Below, in pieces: positions 49,798-59,590 of a stretch of DNA of 64,000 bases (positions are counted from its first letter, which is position 1; each line of letters begins with the position of its first letter). The position numbers were made by a program, and so were the translations under genes. The stretch spans positions 62,001 through 126,000 of the forward strand of contig NZ_FNYH01000003.1 in NCBI RefSeq assembly GCF_900108915.1, written 5' to 3'. The notes below the pieces were generated by a model. It saw only the letters and a list, made by a program, of their open reading frames with translations, had not been told where the DNA came from and did not search any database. Source of the stretch: Allopseudospirillum japonicum (lineage in GTDB: Bacteria > Pseudomonadota > Gammaproteobacteria > Pseudomonadales > Halomonadaceae).

Positions 49798-49812
49798 TGA
49801 GAATTATTCTCA
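49798..49812. promoter_or_regulatory. Fur-box-like palindrome
   Basis: TGAGAATTATTCTCA is a perfect 15-bp 7-1-7 palindrome, differing from the Fur consensus TGATAATNATTATCA at only two positions. It lies 8 bp upstream of the -35 of copy 2 and about 21 bp before the pgeF start codon, so it could affect both directions. Confidence 0.65.
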
Positions 49813-49832
49813 TTTTTAGGGAGTCTTTTGCT

Positions 49833-50594
49833 ATGCCCAGCTTACCCACCTGTCTTCATCCACATTGGAAAGCCCCCGCATCTGTACATAGCCTAGTGAC
49901 AACACGCGAACATGGCCCCAGCCAAGCCCCATTTGCACATTTTAATTTAGGCGATCACGTCGGTGATAACAGCACAGAGGTTGAGCAATGCCGCCTCCTG
50001 CTGCAACAAAAAGTGGGCTTACCTCTACTGTGGTTAGATCAGGTACACGGAAATCAAGTCATCACGGATTGGCCACAAGGAGTTAAGGTGCCACCGCAAG
50101 CCGATGCTTGTGTCAGCACTAGCTTTGAGTATGCTTGTGTGGTCTTAACCGCAGATTGCTTACCTATTTTTTTATGCACCCAAGCAGGAGATCAGGTAGG
50201 CGTGATCCATGCAGGCTGGCGTGGTTTAGCCGCTGGCGTGATTGAAGCCAGTGTTGCCGCTTTTCATACACCAGCCGAATATCTATTGGCTTGGTTAGGC
50301 CCTGCCATTGGCCCGAAAGCTTTTGAAGTGGGCCCAGAAGTCCGTGAAACTTTTACCCAAATTGATCCTCGTCTAGCGGATGCTTTTACTCCAAGCCCCT
50401 ACCGCTTGAATTATTTTATGGCAGATATTTATCAGTTGGCCCGTCAACGCTTGCAAGCGATGGGCGTGCATCACATTTATGGCGGTGGTTTTTGCACCTT
50501 TACCGATACCCAACGTTTTTATTCCTATCGTCGTGAAGGGCGTACTGGGCGTATGGCGAGTGTCATTTGGTTAGCAGAACCTGAATCAGCCTAG
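49833..50594 (+). CDS. pgeF: Purine nucleoside phosphorylase / laccase-domain protein PgeF
   Basis: 253 residues of the YfiH/DUF152 family. Members cleave adenosine and inosine with phosphate, and in E. coli PgeF removes wrong dipeptide linkages from peptidoglycan precursors. Zinc ligands are visible in LDQVHGNQVI (His), VLTADCLPIFLC (Cys) and GVIHAGWRGLAAGVIE (His). FYSYRREGRTGRMASVIWL ends the protein. ATG 49833 has AGGGAG at 9 nt; earlier in-frame codons run into the small RNA promoter. The Fur-like palindrome is just upstream. Confidence 0.92.
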   Translation: MPSLPTCLHPHWKAPASVHSLVTTREHGPSQAPFAHFNLGDHVGDNSTEVEQCRLLLQQKVGLPLLWLDQVHGNQVITDWPQGVKVPPQADACVSTSFEYACVVLTADCLPIFLCTQAGDQVGVIHAGWRGLAAGVIEASVAAFHTPAEYLLAWLGPAIGPKAFEVGPEVRETFTQIDPRLADAFTPSPYRLNYFMADIYQLARQRLQAMGVHHIYGGGFCTFTDTQRFYSYRREGRTGRMASVIWLAEPESA

Positions 50595-51962
50595 GTGCTC
50601 AAGCGCCTCTTGCAGGCAAGTGACACCGATGAGTTGCATATCAGGTAAAGACTCACGCGGCAAATTGGCTTGTGGCACTAATGCTCGCTTAAATCCATGT
50701 TTGGCCGCTTCTTTTAAACGCTCTTGCCCTGAGGGCACAGGGCGGATTTCTCCCGATAGGCCAACTTCACCAAAGATTAATAAATCAGCAGCTAAAGGTA
50801 TCTGTCGCAAACTGGAAACCACAGCACAAATGACCGCAAGGTCCGCACTGGTTTCTAGTACGCGAATCCCTCCGGCGACATTAAGAAATACATCTTGATC
50901 CCCAGTAAAAAGCCCCCCGTGTCGATGCAAAACCGCCAGCAACATCGCCAAGCGATTAGCATCCAAGCCGACAGCCACCCGCCGTGGATTGCCTAGGGAA
51001 GATTCATCCACTAAGGCTTGTACTTCGACTAATAAAGGGCGGGTGCCTTCCCAAGTTGCCATCACGGCGCTGCCACAGGTTTGAGCCTGTGAGCGTGTTA
51101 AAAACAAAGCACTCGGATTTTTGACTGCCTTGAGCCCTGTATCCAACATCGCAAAAACACCCAACTCATTCACCGCACCAAAACGGTTTTTATGAGCGCG
51201 CAAGGTACGATAGCGTGAATCACTCTCCCCTTCTAACAATAAGGAGGCATCCATCATGTGTTCAAGCACCTTGGGTCCAGCTAAACTACCGTCTTTAGTG
51301 ACATGGCCTACTAACAGCAAGACGGTATGGGTTTGTTTCGCAAAGCGGGTCAATAAGGCGGCACATTCACGGACCTGCGCCACACTGCCAGGTGCGGAGC
51401 TCAGCTCTTCTAAATAAAGGGTCTGGACTGAATCGACAATCAGGATTTTGGGTTGTACGGCTTGAGCCGCCGCCAGCAAAGCCTCTACATGAGTTTCTGC
51501 TAGCATTTGCAAGCCTTGGGTTGGTAAGTGCAAACGATGCGCACGCATGGCGACTTGTTGTAGCGATTCTTCTCCTGTGACATAGAGCACAGGATACGCC
51601 TGTGCTAATTGACAGGCAGTTTGTAGCAACAAAGTTGATTTCCCTGCCCCTGGATGCCCTCCTAATAAAATGGCAGAACCTGGCACCAAGCCACCACCTA
51701 ATACACGGTCAAACTCAGCACAAGCACTAGAAAAACGCGGAATTTGCTGCAAATCGATGCTAGCCAAAGTTTGTACTTGTGTACTGGTCGCCCCAGCAAA
51801 GCCTGAACGCGCATCTTTCAGTGCCCTATTGGGGCTGGCAGCCAGACGCATCTCTTGTAAGCTGTTCCATGCATGGCATTGGCTACATTGGCCTTGCCAT
51901 TTGCTGTAATCTGCGCCGCATTCACTACATACAAAGGCGCTTTTTGCTTTCGCTTTTGCCAT
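50586..51962 (-). CDS. radA: DNA repair protein RadA
   Basis: RecA-like helicase that helps branch migration in recombinational repair. About 458 residues (E. coli 460). An N-terminal C4 zinc finger (CSECGADYSKWQGQCSQCHAW) is seen as CSEC and CSQC. Walker A is GGHPGAGKSTLLLQ, the RadA-specific HKNRFGAVNELGVF is near residue 250, and a Lon-like C-terminal domain has NVAGGIRV and FGEVGLSGEIRPV. The start MAKAKAKS has GTAGG at about 8 nt; an upstream TTG start is less likely. Its 3' end overlaps pgeF by 9 bp, converging. Confidence 0.95.
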   Translation of the reverse strand: MAKAKAKSAFVCSECGADYSKWQGQCSQCHAWNSLQEMRLAASPNRALKDARSGFAGATSTQVQTLASIDLQQIPRFSSACAEFDRVLGGGLVPGSAILLGGHPGAGKSTLLLQTACQLAQAYPVLYVTGEESLQQVAMRAHRLHLPTQGLQMLAETHVEALLAAAQAVQPKILIVDSVQTLYLEELSSAPGSVAQVRECAALLTRFAKQTHTVLLLVGHVTKDGSLAGPKVLEHMMDASLLLEGESDSRYRTLRAHKNRFGAVNELGVFAMLDTGLKAVKNPSALFLTRSQAQTCGSAVMATWEGTRPLLVEVQALVDESSLGNPRRVAVGLDANRLAMLLAVLHRHGGLFTGDQDVFLNVAGGIRVLETSADLAVICAVVSSLRQIPLAADLLIFGEVGLSGEIRPVPSGQERLKEAAKHGFKRALVPQANLPRESLPDMQLIGVTCLQEALEHLG

Positions 51963-52068
51963 ACTCTGCCTACTCAAAAGACGTGTTCAATCAGGAAATT
52001 TGCGTTTTTATAAGTTAAAAGTTATAAATGATGCAGATTTTAATAACCAAAATAAGGGAAAATCGACA

Positions 52069-53340
52069 ATGAAACGCGAAACCCTCGCTTTACATCATGG
52101 CTATACCCCAGACAACCAACATGCGGTGGCAGTCCCAATTCATCAAACTACCTCTTTTAGTTTTGATGATGCCCAGCATGCGGCTGACTTGTTCGATTTA
52201 AAAGTGCAGGGCAATATTTACTCCCGCATTATGAACCCAACCTGTGATGTGTTAGAGCAACGCGTGGCTGCGTTAGAAGGCGGTATCGCTGCTTTAGCCG
52301 TGAGTTCTGGGATGGCCGCAATTACTTACAGCATCCAAACGATCGCCTCAGTGGGTGATAATATCATTTCGATGAGCGAACTGTATGGCGGTACTTACAA
52401 CCTATTTGCACATACTTTGCCACGCCAAGGGATTCAGGTGCGCTTTGCGGATAAAGATGATTTCGACGGCATTGCCGCTTTAATTGACGAGCGCACCAAG
52501 GCCATCTACTGCGAATCCATTGGTAACCCTTCCGGTAGCCTAGTTGATATTGAACGCCTTGCAGACATTGCCCACGCTGCAGGCGTACCCCTGATTGTCG
52601 ATAATACAGTCCCTACCCCTTTTCTATGGCGTCCGATTGAGCAAGGTGCAGATATTGTCGTGCATTCGGCTACCAAATATATCGGGGGTCATGGAACAAC
52701 CGTCGGCGGTGTGATTGTAGATTCTGGACGTTTTCCTTGGGCAGAACATGCCGAGCGTTTCCCACTACTTAATGAGCCAGACATTTCTTATCATGGTGTG
52801 AGTTATACCCGAGATGTCGGGGCAGCAGCTTTTATTGCTCGTGCGCGTGTAGTGCCTTTACGGAATATGGGAGCTGCGCTGGCGGCGCAAAGTGCTTGGA
52901 ACCTTATGCAGGGCTTAGAAACCCTCAGCCTGCGCATTGAACGCGTATGCGAGAATACGCAAAAAGTTGCCGAATTTTTACAACAACATCCACAGGTAAG
53001 TTGGGTAAAATATGCCGGTCTTAAAGAACATAAAGATCACGCCCTAGCACAAAAATACATGCAAGGACGTGCATCCGGTATTTTAAGCTTTGGGGTGAAA
53101 GGTGGACGTGATGCCAGCATCAAGTTTTACGATGCACTCCAGCTCATTTTACGTTTAGTGAATATTGGCGATGCGAAAAGCTGTGCGGCGATTCCAGCGG
53201 CTACCACCCACCGCCAGCTAAATGCACAAGAGCTCGCAGCAGCAGGTGTCAGTGAAGATATGGTGCGCCTTTCCATCGGTATTGAGCATATTGATGATTT
53301 ATTGGCCGATTTAGAGCAAGCCTTGGCGGCGTCAATATAA
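52069..53340 (+). CDS. metY: O-acetylhomoserine sulfhydrylase (MetY-type)
   Basis: PLP enzyme making homocysteine from O-acetylhomoserine and sulfide. 423 residues, the MetY length, longer than MetB or MetC (about 390). KRETLALHHGYTPDNQHAVA and PIHQTTSFSFDDAQHAADLF at the N-terminus are typical. NIYSRIMNPT, ESIGNPSGSLVDIE and the PLP lysine in VVHSATKYIGGHGTTVGG are intact. The chosen ATG follows AAGGGAAAATCGACA; the frame extends back to 52000 without family-like residues. Single gene, divergent from radA. Confidence 0.93.
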   Translation: MKRETLALHHGYTPDNQHAVAVPIHQTTSFSFDDAQHAADLFDLKVQGNIYSRIMNPTCDVLEQRVAALEGGIAALAVSSGMAAITYSIQTIASVGDNIISMSELYGGTYNLFAHTLPRQGIQVRFADKDDFDGIAALIDERTKAIYCESIGNPSGSLVDIERLADIAHAAGVPLIVDNTVPTPFLWRPIEQGADIVVHSATKYIGGHGTTVGGVIVDSGRFPWAEHAERFPLLNEPDISYHGVSYTRDVGAAAFIARARVVPLRNMGAALAAQSAWNLMQGLETLSLRIERVCENTQKVAEFLQQHPQVSWVKYAGLKEHKDHALAQKYMQGRASGILSFGVKGGRDASIKFYDALQLILRLVNIGDAKSCAAIPAATTHRQLNAQELAAAGVSEDMVRLSIGIEHIDDLLADLEQALAASI

Positions 53341-53428
53341 GTGGGAAACTAACCCCAGCAAAAAAATAGGATGGGTAGCGAGGTTGATAGATGTCACCGC
53401 GCTTTACCCATCCTATATGACTTATCCC

Positions 53429-55342
53429 CTACAACTGAAACTTATTAATCCCTTGATATAAGCGATCTGCCAACTGATGCAACTCTTGGGTACGTTGGCG
53501 TCCTTGGCTTGCATCTTGTGCTAATTGATCGGCAAGCTGGCGAATATGGGTGCTGGTCATACTCATTTGTGTGTTGACCTTTTGCTGCTGTTCAGCCGCG
53601 ACCGAAGTACGATCTGCACCCGCACCGATTTTATCTGTTGTTTGTGCTAGCTCGAGCAAAAGTTGATACGCTTGCTCCACACTTTGCACACTGTGCTCCG
53701 CCTCACACTGGCTTTTTTGCATCCGTTGTACTGCTTCTTGTGAGGACACTTGTAACTGGCTTAACATACGCTGAATTTCTTCAGTGGCCGCTTGCGTACG
53801 CTGTGATAAGACACGCACCTCATCGGCAACGACAGCAAACCCCCGACCTTGTTCACCAGCGCGCGCGGCTTCAATGGCGGCGTTAAGTGCCAGTAGATTC
53901 GTTTGCTCAGCAATATCTTGGATTTTCGTTAAAATCCCTGTAATCCCTTGCGTATCCAAACTTAATCTATCAATCACTTGAGCTGCGGCTTGAATTTCTT
54001 GGGTTAAGGTGTGCATTGCCTGACGATTATGCGTAACCTGTGCCTGCCCTTCCTGATTGGCTTGTGTACCTGCATTGGCCGCTGCTGAGGTTTCTTGCGC
54101 ACATAAAGCAATATCTTGGGTGGCCAGTTCAAGCTCTGACATCGCATGCGCTACCGCAGCGACTTCATGCAGTTGCTGTTGTACTTGCACATCAGTGCGC
54201 TCTGTAGCGGCTAAACCTGAGTCTGCAAGCTCACGTAAGTTGCCACTTAGACGCTGCACATCTTGTAAGGTCACTTGCAAGCTACCGACAAAGGTATTGA
54301 AGTTACGTGCCAAGTTCCCCACTTCATCTTGCGTTTTGACTTGCAAACGCTGCGTCAAATTCGCATTCCCTTGGGCGATTTCATGCATGGCTTGTGCGAT
54401 TTGAGTAAGAGGTGCCAGCAAACGCTGTAAAATCCATAACAGGATAGGAAAGGCAACGAGGATCAGCGCCGCTGCAGTTAAAACATGTTCAAGTAATAAA
54501 GATTGTAAAGGCGCTTGCACCACAGCATCTGGCATGATCAGTAGCAGATAAAACCTGTGTCCTGCCACTTCCTGTACCTGTACCCAAGCAGGAGCTTGAC
54601 CCTGTAAAATCTGCAAGCTTAGATCGCTATCACTGGCCAGTTGTTGCAATGCTTGTTCGTTGTCCACAGCTAACCCAAGGCGACTTAAGGGCGCCATACT
54701 TAAACTTGGATCAGGGTGCGCCAAAATCACCCCGCTAGCATCTGTGAGCACTAAAGTCCCTTGCCCTTGCAAAGTAGCATTCATTTTTTGAATGCTGGCG
54801 ATCAGATGGCTTAAGCTCAAATCAGCTGCGGTGACTGCATACATGCTGCCATTGACATAAGCACTATGAGCAATCGAAAGCACCAAAAGCCCTGAAGTTG
54901 CATCAATATAGGGCGCAGTGACTATTGGTGTGCGCGCCTTTTTAGCTTCTTGATACCAGGGGCGTACCCTAGGATCATAGTTGCCTTTATCTTGCAAAAT
55001 TTGGGTAATTTTGGGATTGGTAAACACATAGCTGCCATCGGCCTCATAAGCAATATAAGTCAGATCAAACTGGCCGCTGGTGTTGGTATGGTGCATCACA
55101 TCGAGAGGATCTTGTTGCGGGTACTTTTGAATATAAGTGGTCAAGCCTTCTAGGGTATCTAGCTTACCTTGCACCCACTGGCCCACCATAAGTTCGGCAC
55201 TAGTGAGCAAACTATCGGCTTGTATTTCTAGATGGCTTAATCCTTGTGCTTTCAGTTCACGATAGCTGCTATAAGTTAAGAGTGCGCTAATTAGCAACAA
55301 AGCCAAGAGTAAATTTAGGAAGATTTTGTGTTTCAAGCTCAT
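53429..55342 (-). CDS. Methyl-accepting chemotaxis protein (dCache_1 sensor)
   Basis: Chemoreceptor of about 637 residues. TM1 is about 8-27. The double-Cache periplasmic domain (about 30-270) includes [29 protein letters not shown] (typical of dCache_1), [18 protein letters not shown] and a second half with [19 protein letters not shown]2 is about 280-305. HAMP follows ([25 protein letters not shown]), then the signalling tip [19 protein letters not shown] with [19 protein letters not shown]. dCache_1 receptors often bind amino acids or amines; the ligand is not determined. ATG 55375 is an alternative start; I prefer 55342, which gives [12 protein letters not shown] and has GGGA upstream. 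Confidence 0.92.
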   Translation of the reverse strand: MSLKHKIFLNLLLALLLISALLTYSSYRELKAQGLSHLEIQADSLLTSAELMVGQWVQGKLDTLEGLTTYIQKYPQQDPLDVMHHTNTSGQFDLTYIAYEADGSYVFTNPKITQILQDKGNYDPRVRPWYQEAKKARTPIVTAPYIDATSGLLVLSIAHSAYVNGSMYAVTAADLSLSHLIASIQKMNATLQGQGTLVLTDASGVILAHPDPSLSMAPLSRLGLAVDNEQALQQLASDSDLSLQILQGQAPAWVQVQEVAGHRFYLLLIMPDAVVQAPLQSLLLEHVLTAAALILVAFPILLWILQRLLAPLTQIAQAMHEIAQGNANLTQRLQVKTQDEVGNLARNFNTFVGSLQVTLQDVQRLSGNLRELADSGLAATERTDVQVQQQLHEVAAVAHAMSELELATQDIALCAQETSAAANAGTQANQEGQAQVTHNRQAMHTLTQEIQAAAQVIDRLSLDTQGITGILTKIQDIAEQTNLLALNAAIEAARAGEQGRGFAVVADEVRVLSQRTQAATEEIQRMLSQLQVSSQEAVQRMQKSQCEAEHSVQSVEQAYQLLLELAQTTDKIGAGADRTSVAAEQQQKVNTQMSMTSTHIRQLADQLAQDASQGRQRTQELHQLADRLYQGINKFQL

Positions 55343-55555
55343 CAGAAAAGATCCCGCAATCAAAGGCTTGGGCATCCTAGCAGGTTAAACTTCTCCTTAA
55401 TCCATTATCTATTAGCAAAAACAGTTCCATAATGAATAAAATTAACACAGGTTAAAATTTTGTCTGCACTTTTTACAAAAAAATTTCATTAAAATACATG
55501 TTTATATATTTAACCGCTTTAAATGACATTTTTATGACTCTTGCCACCTTTCATC

Positions 55556-55593
55556 TCAATAAAAAAAATGCCAGTGATTTCACTGGCATTTTC
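55556..55593 (-). terminator. Terminator of glnA
   Basis: ATGCCAGTG/CACTGGCAT stem (55568-55589) with a 4-nt loop and a T-run on the minus strand, 24 bp past the glnA stop. Confidence 0.87.
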
Positions 55594-55616
55594 ATATTTA
55601 ACTGTACAAAGATGGT

Positions 55617-57023
55617 TTATACAGAGTAGTACATATCAAACTCAACAGGGTGTGTTGTTTGCTCGACACGCTCAACTTCTTCCATCTTCAAGGCAATAAA
55701 GCCATCGATCATATCGTTAGTAAATACATTACCCGCAGTGAGGAACTCACGGTCTTTATCCAGAGCTTCCAAAGCTTCACGCAAAGTACCACACACTTGC
55801 GGCACTTGGCTGGCTTCTTCTGCAGGTAGGTCATACAAGTTCTTATCCATCGCATCGCCAGGATGGATCTTATTGATGATACCGTCTAAACCAGCCATCA
55901 AGAGTGCAGAGAAGCACAAGTAAGGGTTAGCCGATGGATCAGGGAAACGGGTTTCAATACGCTTAGCTTTCGCGCTAGACACGTAAGGAATACGAATCGA
56001 CGCAGAGCGGTTACGCGCAGAGTAAGCCAGCATTACAGGCGCTTCAAAGCCAGGAACCAAACGCTTATAAGCATTCGTTGAGCTGTTACAGAACGCATTT
56101 AAGGCTTTTGCGTGCTTGATGATACCGCCGATGTAGTACAGTGCCATTTCAGACAGGCCACCATAGGAATCACCAGCAAATAAGTTGACGCCATCTTTGC
56201 TAATAGACTGGTGGACGTGCATCCCAGAACCATTATCGCCAACCAAAGGCTTAGGCATAAAGGTTGCTGTTTTGCCGTAAGCATGCGCCACGTTGTGGAC
56301 ACAATACTTCAGGATTTGCACTTCGTCAGCTTTCTTCACTAGGGTGTTAGGACCCACACCGATTTCACACTGGTTCGCCGTAGCCACTTCATGGTGGTGT
56401 ACTTCGATATCCAGACCCATAGCTTCCATAGCATTACACATGGCCGCACGTAGATCGTGAGAAGAATCTACAGGAGGAACAGGGAAGTAACCGCCTTTTA
56501 CACGTGGACGGTGACCCAAGTTGCCGCCTTCAATCGTGGCATCAGAAGACCATGCCGCTTCTTCTGAATCGATTTGGTACATACAACCTGAAATGTCTTG
56601 CTTCCATTTCACGTCGTCAAAAATGAAAAATTCTGGCTCAGGACCAAAGAGTGCACGATCCCCAATGCCAGTTGACTGGAGGTAAGCTTCCGCACGACGT
56701 GCCACAGAACGCGGGTCACGCTCATAACCTTGCATAGTAGAAGGTTCGATAATGTCGCAACGTAGATTGATGGTCGCTTCTTCTGTAAAAGGATCTAATA
56801 CCGCGCTTTCGTCGTCTGGCATCATGATCATGTCGGATTCATTGATACCTTTCCAACCGCCGATGGATGAACCATCAAACATCTGACCTGACTCGAAAAA
56901 CTCTTCGTCAACTGTACGCGCAGGAATGGTGACGTGCTGCTCTTTACCACGGGTATCCGTGAAACGCAAGTCGATCCATTTTGCATTATGTTCTTTGATC
57001 AGGCCCAGAGTTTTCTCAGACAT
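55617..57023 (-). CDS. glnA: Glutamine synthetase type I
   Basis: Makes glutamine from glutamate, ammonia and ATP; the main ammonia-assimilating enzyme. 468 residues (E. coli 469). Visible: the N-terminal [32 protein letters not shown] with metal ligands, [24 protein letters not shown] and [11 protein letters not shown]. The adenylylation site tyrosine is in [10 protein letters not shown] near residue 397, so the enzyme is of the GlnE-regulated class, consistent with glnD in this window. The start with GGAGGATGAT upstream is clear; an in-frame ATG 12 nt earlier is less likely. Confidence 0.97.
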   Translation of the reverse strand: MSEKTLGLIKEHNAKWIDLRFTDTRGKEQHVTIPARTVDEEFFESGQMFDGSSIGGWKGINESDMIMMPDDESAVLDPFTEEATINLRCDIIEPSTMQGYERDPRSVARRAEAYLQSTGIGDRALFGPEPEFFIFDDVKWKQDISGCMYQIDSEEAAWSSDATIEGGNLGHRPRVKGGYFPVPPVDSSHDLRAAMCNAMEAMGLDIEVHHHEVATANQCEIGVGPNTLVKKADEVQILKYCVHNVAHAYGKTATFMPKPLVGDNGSGMHVHQSISKDGVNLFAGDSYGGLSEMALYYIGGIIKHAKALNAFCNSSTNAYKRLVPGFEAPVMLAYSARNRSASIRIPYVSSAKAKRIETRFPDPSANPYLCFSALLMAGLDGIINKIHPGDAMDKNLYDLPAEEASQVPQVCGTLREALEALDKDREFLTAGNVFTNDMIDGFIALKMEEVERVEQTTHPVEFDMYYSV

Positions 57024-57131
57024 ATCATCCTCCAATGGAGCTTTTTAGGTGCGTACACTTGCAAGTGGCGCTTATTGCTATCTTAGGGACCAACACTAAA
57101 TAGTGCGGCCCTTTTTCTTGCCCTAATCTAA

Positions 57132-57147
57132 AGCAAGGGGTATGCCA
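57132..57147 (-). promoter_or_regulatory. Sigma-54 (-24/-12) promoter of glnA
   Basis: Minus strand TGGCATACCCCTTGCT matches the consensus TGGCAC-N5-TTGCW with exact GG-to-GC spacing, about 109 bp upstream of the glnA start. This would be driven by phosphorylated NtrC under nitrogen limitation. Confidence 0.75.
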
Positions 57148-57396
57148 ATAGTGCAAATCAACCAAAAAAAATGCACATTTTGCTGCTTAAGGTGAACAAG
57201 ACGTGCTCACTATAGCGGAAATCCAAAGTTTTAGGCAGAGACTTCCTTGTGCAAGCGCACAAAAAAGCGCCCTTTTATCTCTTTGTATTCAGTTCACCGC
57301 AATACACAAGACAAAAAGTGCGCTATTTTGGTGATGCATACAAAAAAACGCACCACATTAGAACATTAAAATCAAAAATCTTAATAATTCAGGCAA
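57148..57396 (-). promoter_or_regulatory. Upstream region of glnA
   Basis: About 250 bp without a credible gene between the -24/-12 promoter and the YciI gene. It holds the palindrome TTGTGCAAGCGCACAA (57247-57262), about 100 bp upstream of the sigma-54 promoter, where an activator would bind. Its half-sites are in reverse order to the NtrC consensus (GCAC..GTGC), so NtrC binding is uncertain. Confidence 0.35.
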
Positions 57397-57696
57397 TTAA
57401 GGAAGCACTTGACGAAAGGGTTTCACCGTAACCTTGGCATAAACTTTGGCTTGCTGATAAGGATCGGCTGCGGCCCAAGCTTTTGCTTCTTCCCAAGTGG
57501 GAAACTCAGCAACCACCAAGCTCCCACTGAAACCGGCCTCGCCTGGATCTTCACTAGCAATCGCTGGATGCGGGCCTGCTAATACCAAGCGCCCTTGCGC
57601 TTGCAAAGCTTGTAAGCGCTCTAGGTGGGCTGGGCGTGCTGCTAAACGCGCTTGCAAGGTATTGGGGGCATCTTCACTGATAATGGCAAATAGCAT
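57397..57696 (-). CDS. YciI family protein
   Basis: 99 residues with the YciI features: N-terminal MLFAIISEDAPNTLQARLAA, RPAHLERLQALQAQGRLVLAGPHP with the conserved His and Asp/Arg region, then VVAEFPTWEEAKAWAAADPY and a C-terminal strand. The family has a ferredoxin-like fold and is suspected to be enzymatic, but no general reaction is agreed. It starts 14 bp after map on the same strand and is probably co-transcribed. Confidence 0.9.
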   Translation of the reverse strand: MLFAIISEDAPNTLQARLAARPAHLERLQALQAQGRLVLAGPHPAIASEDPGEAGFSGSLVVAEFPTWEEAKAWAAADPYQQAKVYAKVTVKPFRQVLP

Positions 57697-57710
57697 CTTC
57701 TTTGTTCCTT

Positions 57711-58508
57711 TTATTTGGCTGGATCAGGCAGGCTCAAGGTTTCATCTTGGCGCAAGGTCAGCACTTCACACCCCGTCGAGGTCACCAACAAAGTATGTTC
57801 CCATTGGGCAGATAAACTATGATCCTTGGTGACCACAGTCCAACCATCTTTTAACAACTTACAATGACGATTTCCTGTATTAATCATGGGCTCAATGGTG
57901 AAGGTCATGCCTTCTTGCAAAACGCAATCCGTGTGCTTGGTATAGCCACGATAGTGCAGCACTTGCGGATCTTCATGGAAGCCTGCGCCTATCCCATGTC
58001 CGCAGTATTCACGCACTACACTAAAGCGTTCTTTTTCTGCGATATCCTGGATTAAAGCACCGATCTCAGATAAGCGTGTTCCAGGTTTCACCAGAGCAAT
58101 CGCGGCATATAAGCTTTGTTGAGTCACTTCCACTAAACGTTTTGCCAAGATGGAAGGCTCGCCCACGCAAAACATGGCGCTAGTATCTCCATGATACCCA
58201 TCCTTAATTACAGTGATATCAATATTAATAATATCGCCTTTTTTCAAACGCTTACTTTCACTGGGGATCCCGTGACAAATCACATGATTGACTGAAGTAC
58301 AAATCGACTTTGGAAAGCCATGATAATTTAAGGGTGCAGGAATAGCTTGCTGCTGATTGACAATATAGTCATGGCACTTTTGATTAAGCGCTTCTGTGCT
58401 GACCCCAACTTGTACATCAGGTGCGATCATCTCCAGCACTTCCGCGGCTAAGCGACCTGCGGTGCGCATTTTCTCGATTTCTTCTGGGGTTTTAATCAGT
58501 ATATTCAT
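57711..58508 (-). CDS. map: Methionine aminopeptidase type I
   Basis: Removes initiator methionine from nascent proteins. 265 residues (E. coli 264). N-terminal IKTPEEIEKMRTAGRLAAEVL, then VNHVICHGIPSE with a conserved His, INIDITVIKDGYHGDTSAMF with the two metal Asp residues, YCGHGIGAGFHEDPQVLHY with the metal His, MTFTIEPMIN and SAQWEHTLLVT with the metal Glu residues. Divergent from rpsB, the usual place. Confidence 0.96.
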   Translation of the reverse strand: MNILIKTPEEIEKMRTAGRLAAEVLEMIAPDVQVGVSTEALNQKCHDYIVNQQQAIPAPLNYHGFPKSICTSVNHVICHGIPSESKRLKKGDIINIDITVIKDGYHGDTSAMFCVGEPSILAKRLVEVTQQSLYAAIALVKPGTRLSEIGALIQDIAEKERFSVVREYCGHGIGAGFHEDPQVLHYRGYTKHTDCVLQEGMTFTIEPMINTGNRHCKLLKDGWTVVTKDHSLSAQWEHTLLVTSTGCEVLTLRQDETLSLPDPAK

Positions 58509-58849
58509 TGAAAAATTTCCATAAATTCAGCTAGCAAGCCTATTTAAATATACTTACTTAGCTTAAGTATTTGGTTCACTTTGAGGTTTGCACAGCAGAG
58601 AGAACCCGAAGAAGGGGGTTCCGTTGGTCGGAGCTTTATGATATAAAGGCGCGCGCTTATTAGCTGGGTTGACCAGAGTAAGACAAGTCTCGCGGAAAGG
58701 CAACCTAAGTCTATCCATGTTCCTAGCTTATCTTCAATAAGCGTTTTCCCAAAAAGTCACACATATACCGACACATGATTCGGGGTGCCCTCGGGTTGGA
58801 TCATGGGGTATATGGAGGCCTAACCCAAGATAAATATTGAGGAGTTATC
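58509..58849 (+). promoter_or_regulatory. map-rpsB divergent region with rpsB promoter and leader
   Basis: 341 bp. A -10 TATAAA at 58642-58647 is followed by the GC-rich GGCGCGCGC, the discriminator type expected for a stringently controlled ribosomal promoter; the -35 (TTCCGT, 58619-58624, 17-bp spacing) is weak. The leader would be about 195 nt. Near its end GGGTTGG (58793-58799) can pair with CCTAACCC (58819-58826), just ahead of the TGAGGAG ribosome-binding site. In gammaproteobacteria ribosomal protein S2 represses its own operon through a conserved leader; this is a candidate. Confidence 0.55.
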
Positions 58850-59590
58850 ATGTCTCAGATCACCATGCGTGACCTATTGCAAGCAGGCGCACACTTTGGC
58901 CACCAAACACGTTACTGGAACCCAAAAATGGGCAAGTACATTTTTGGTGCGCGCAACAAGATCCATATCATCAACTTAGAAAAGACACTGCCAGCTTTGC
59001 ATGAAGCAGTAGCCTTTACTGAGAAGCTAGCGACCAACAAAAACAAAGTCTTGTTTGTTGGTACTAAGCGCGCTGCCAGCAAGGTGATCAAAGAAGAAGC
59101 CAACCGCGTTGGTATGCCTTTTGTTAACCACCGTTGGTTGGGCGGTATGCTCACCAACTATAAAACGATTCGTCAGTCAATCCGTCGTTTGCGTGAGCTT
59201 GAGACCATGCAAGAAGATGGTACTTTCGAGAAGCTGACGAAAAAAGAAGTGCTTATGGCGCATCGTGAAATGGCGAAGCTTGAGCGTTCTATCGGTGGTA
59301 TCAAGGATATGGGCGGTTTGCCAGACGCTATTTTCGTGATCGACGTAGATCATGAGCGTCTTGCTGTGAATGAAGCCAACAAACTAGGTATCCCTGTGAT
59401 TGGGGTTGTTGATACTAACAGCAATCCAGATGGTGTTGATTTCATCATCCCAGGTAACGATGACGCCATCCGTTCCGTTCACCTGTATGTGAAAGCCATT
59501 GCTGATGCTTGTAACCAAGCGAAAGATGCCACACCTAGCGAGTTTGTCGAAGTTGCTGCAGACGAAGCCAGCGAATCTGCTGCAGAGTAA
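58850..59590 (+). CDS. rpsB: 30S ribosomal protein S2
   Basis: 246 residues (E. coli 241). N-terminal [60 protein letters not shown] and [20 protein letters not shown] are all canonical. The acidic alanine/serine-rich tail is slightly long. ATG follows GAGGAGTTATC. First gene of the rpsB-tsf-pyrH-frr-uppS-cdsA-dxr series. Confidence 0.98.
   Translation: MSQITMRDLLQAGAHFGHQTRYWNPKMGKYIFGARNKIHIINLEKTLPALHEAVAFTEKLATNKNKVLFVGTKRAASKVIKEEANRVGMPFVNHRWLGGMLTNYKTIRQSIRRLRELETMQEDGTFEKLTKKEVLMAHREMAKLERSIGGIKDMGGLPDAIFVIDVDHERLAVNEANKLGIPVIGVVDTNSNPDGVDFIIPGNDDAIRSVHLYVKAIADACNQAKDATPSEFVEVAADEASESAAE

Noticed and set aside
57249-57431. 60-codon ORF upstream of glnA
   Set aside because: It overlaps the glnA regulatory region and the YciI 3' end, and has no family features.
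58509-58849. tRNA gene in the region before rpsB
   Set aside because: No T-loop GTTCRANNC with matching acceptor arms could be found here or elsewhere in the window.
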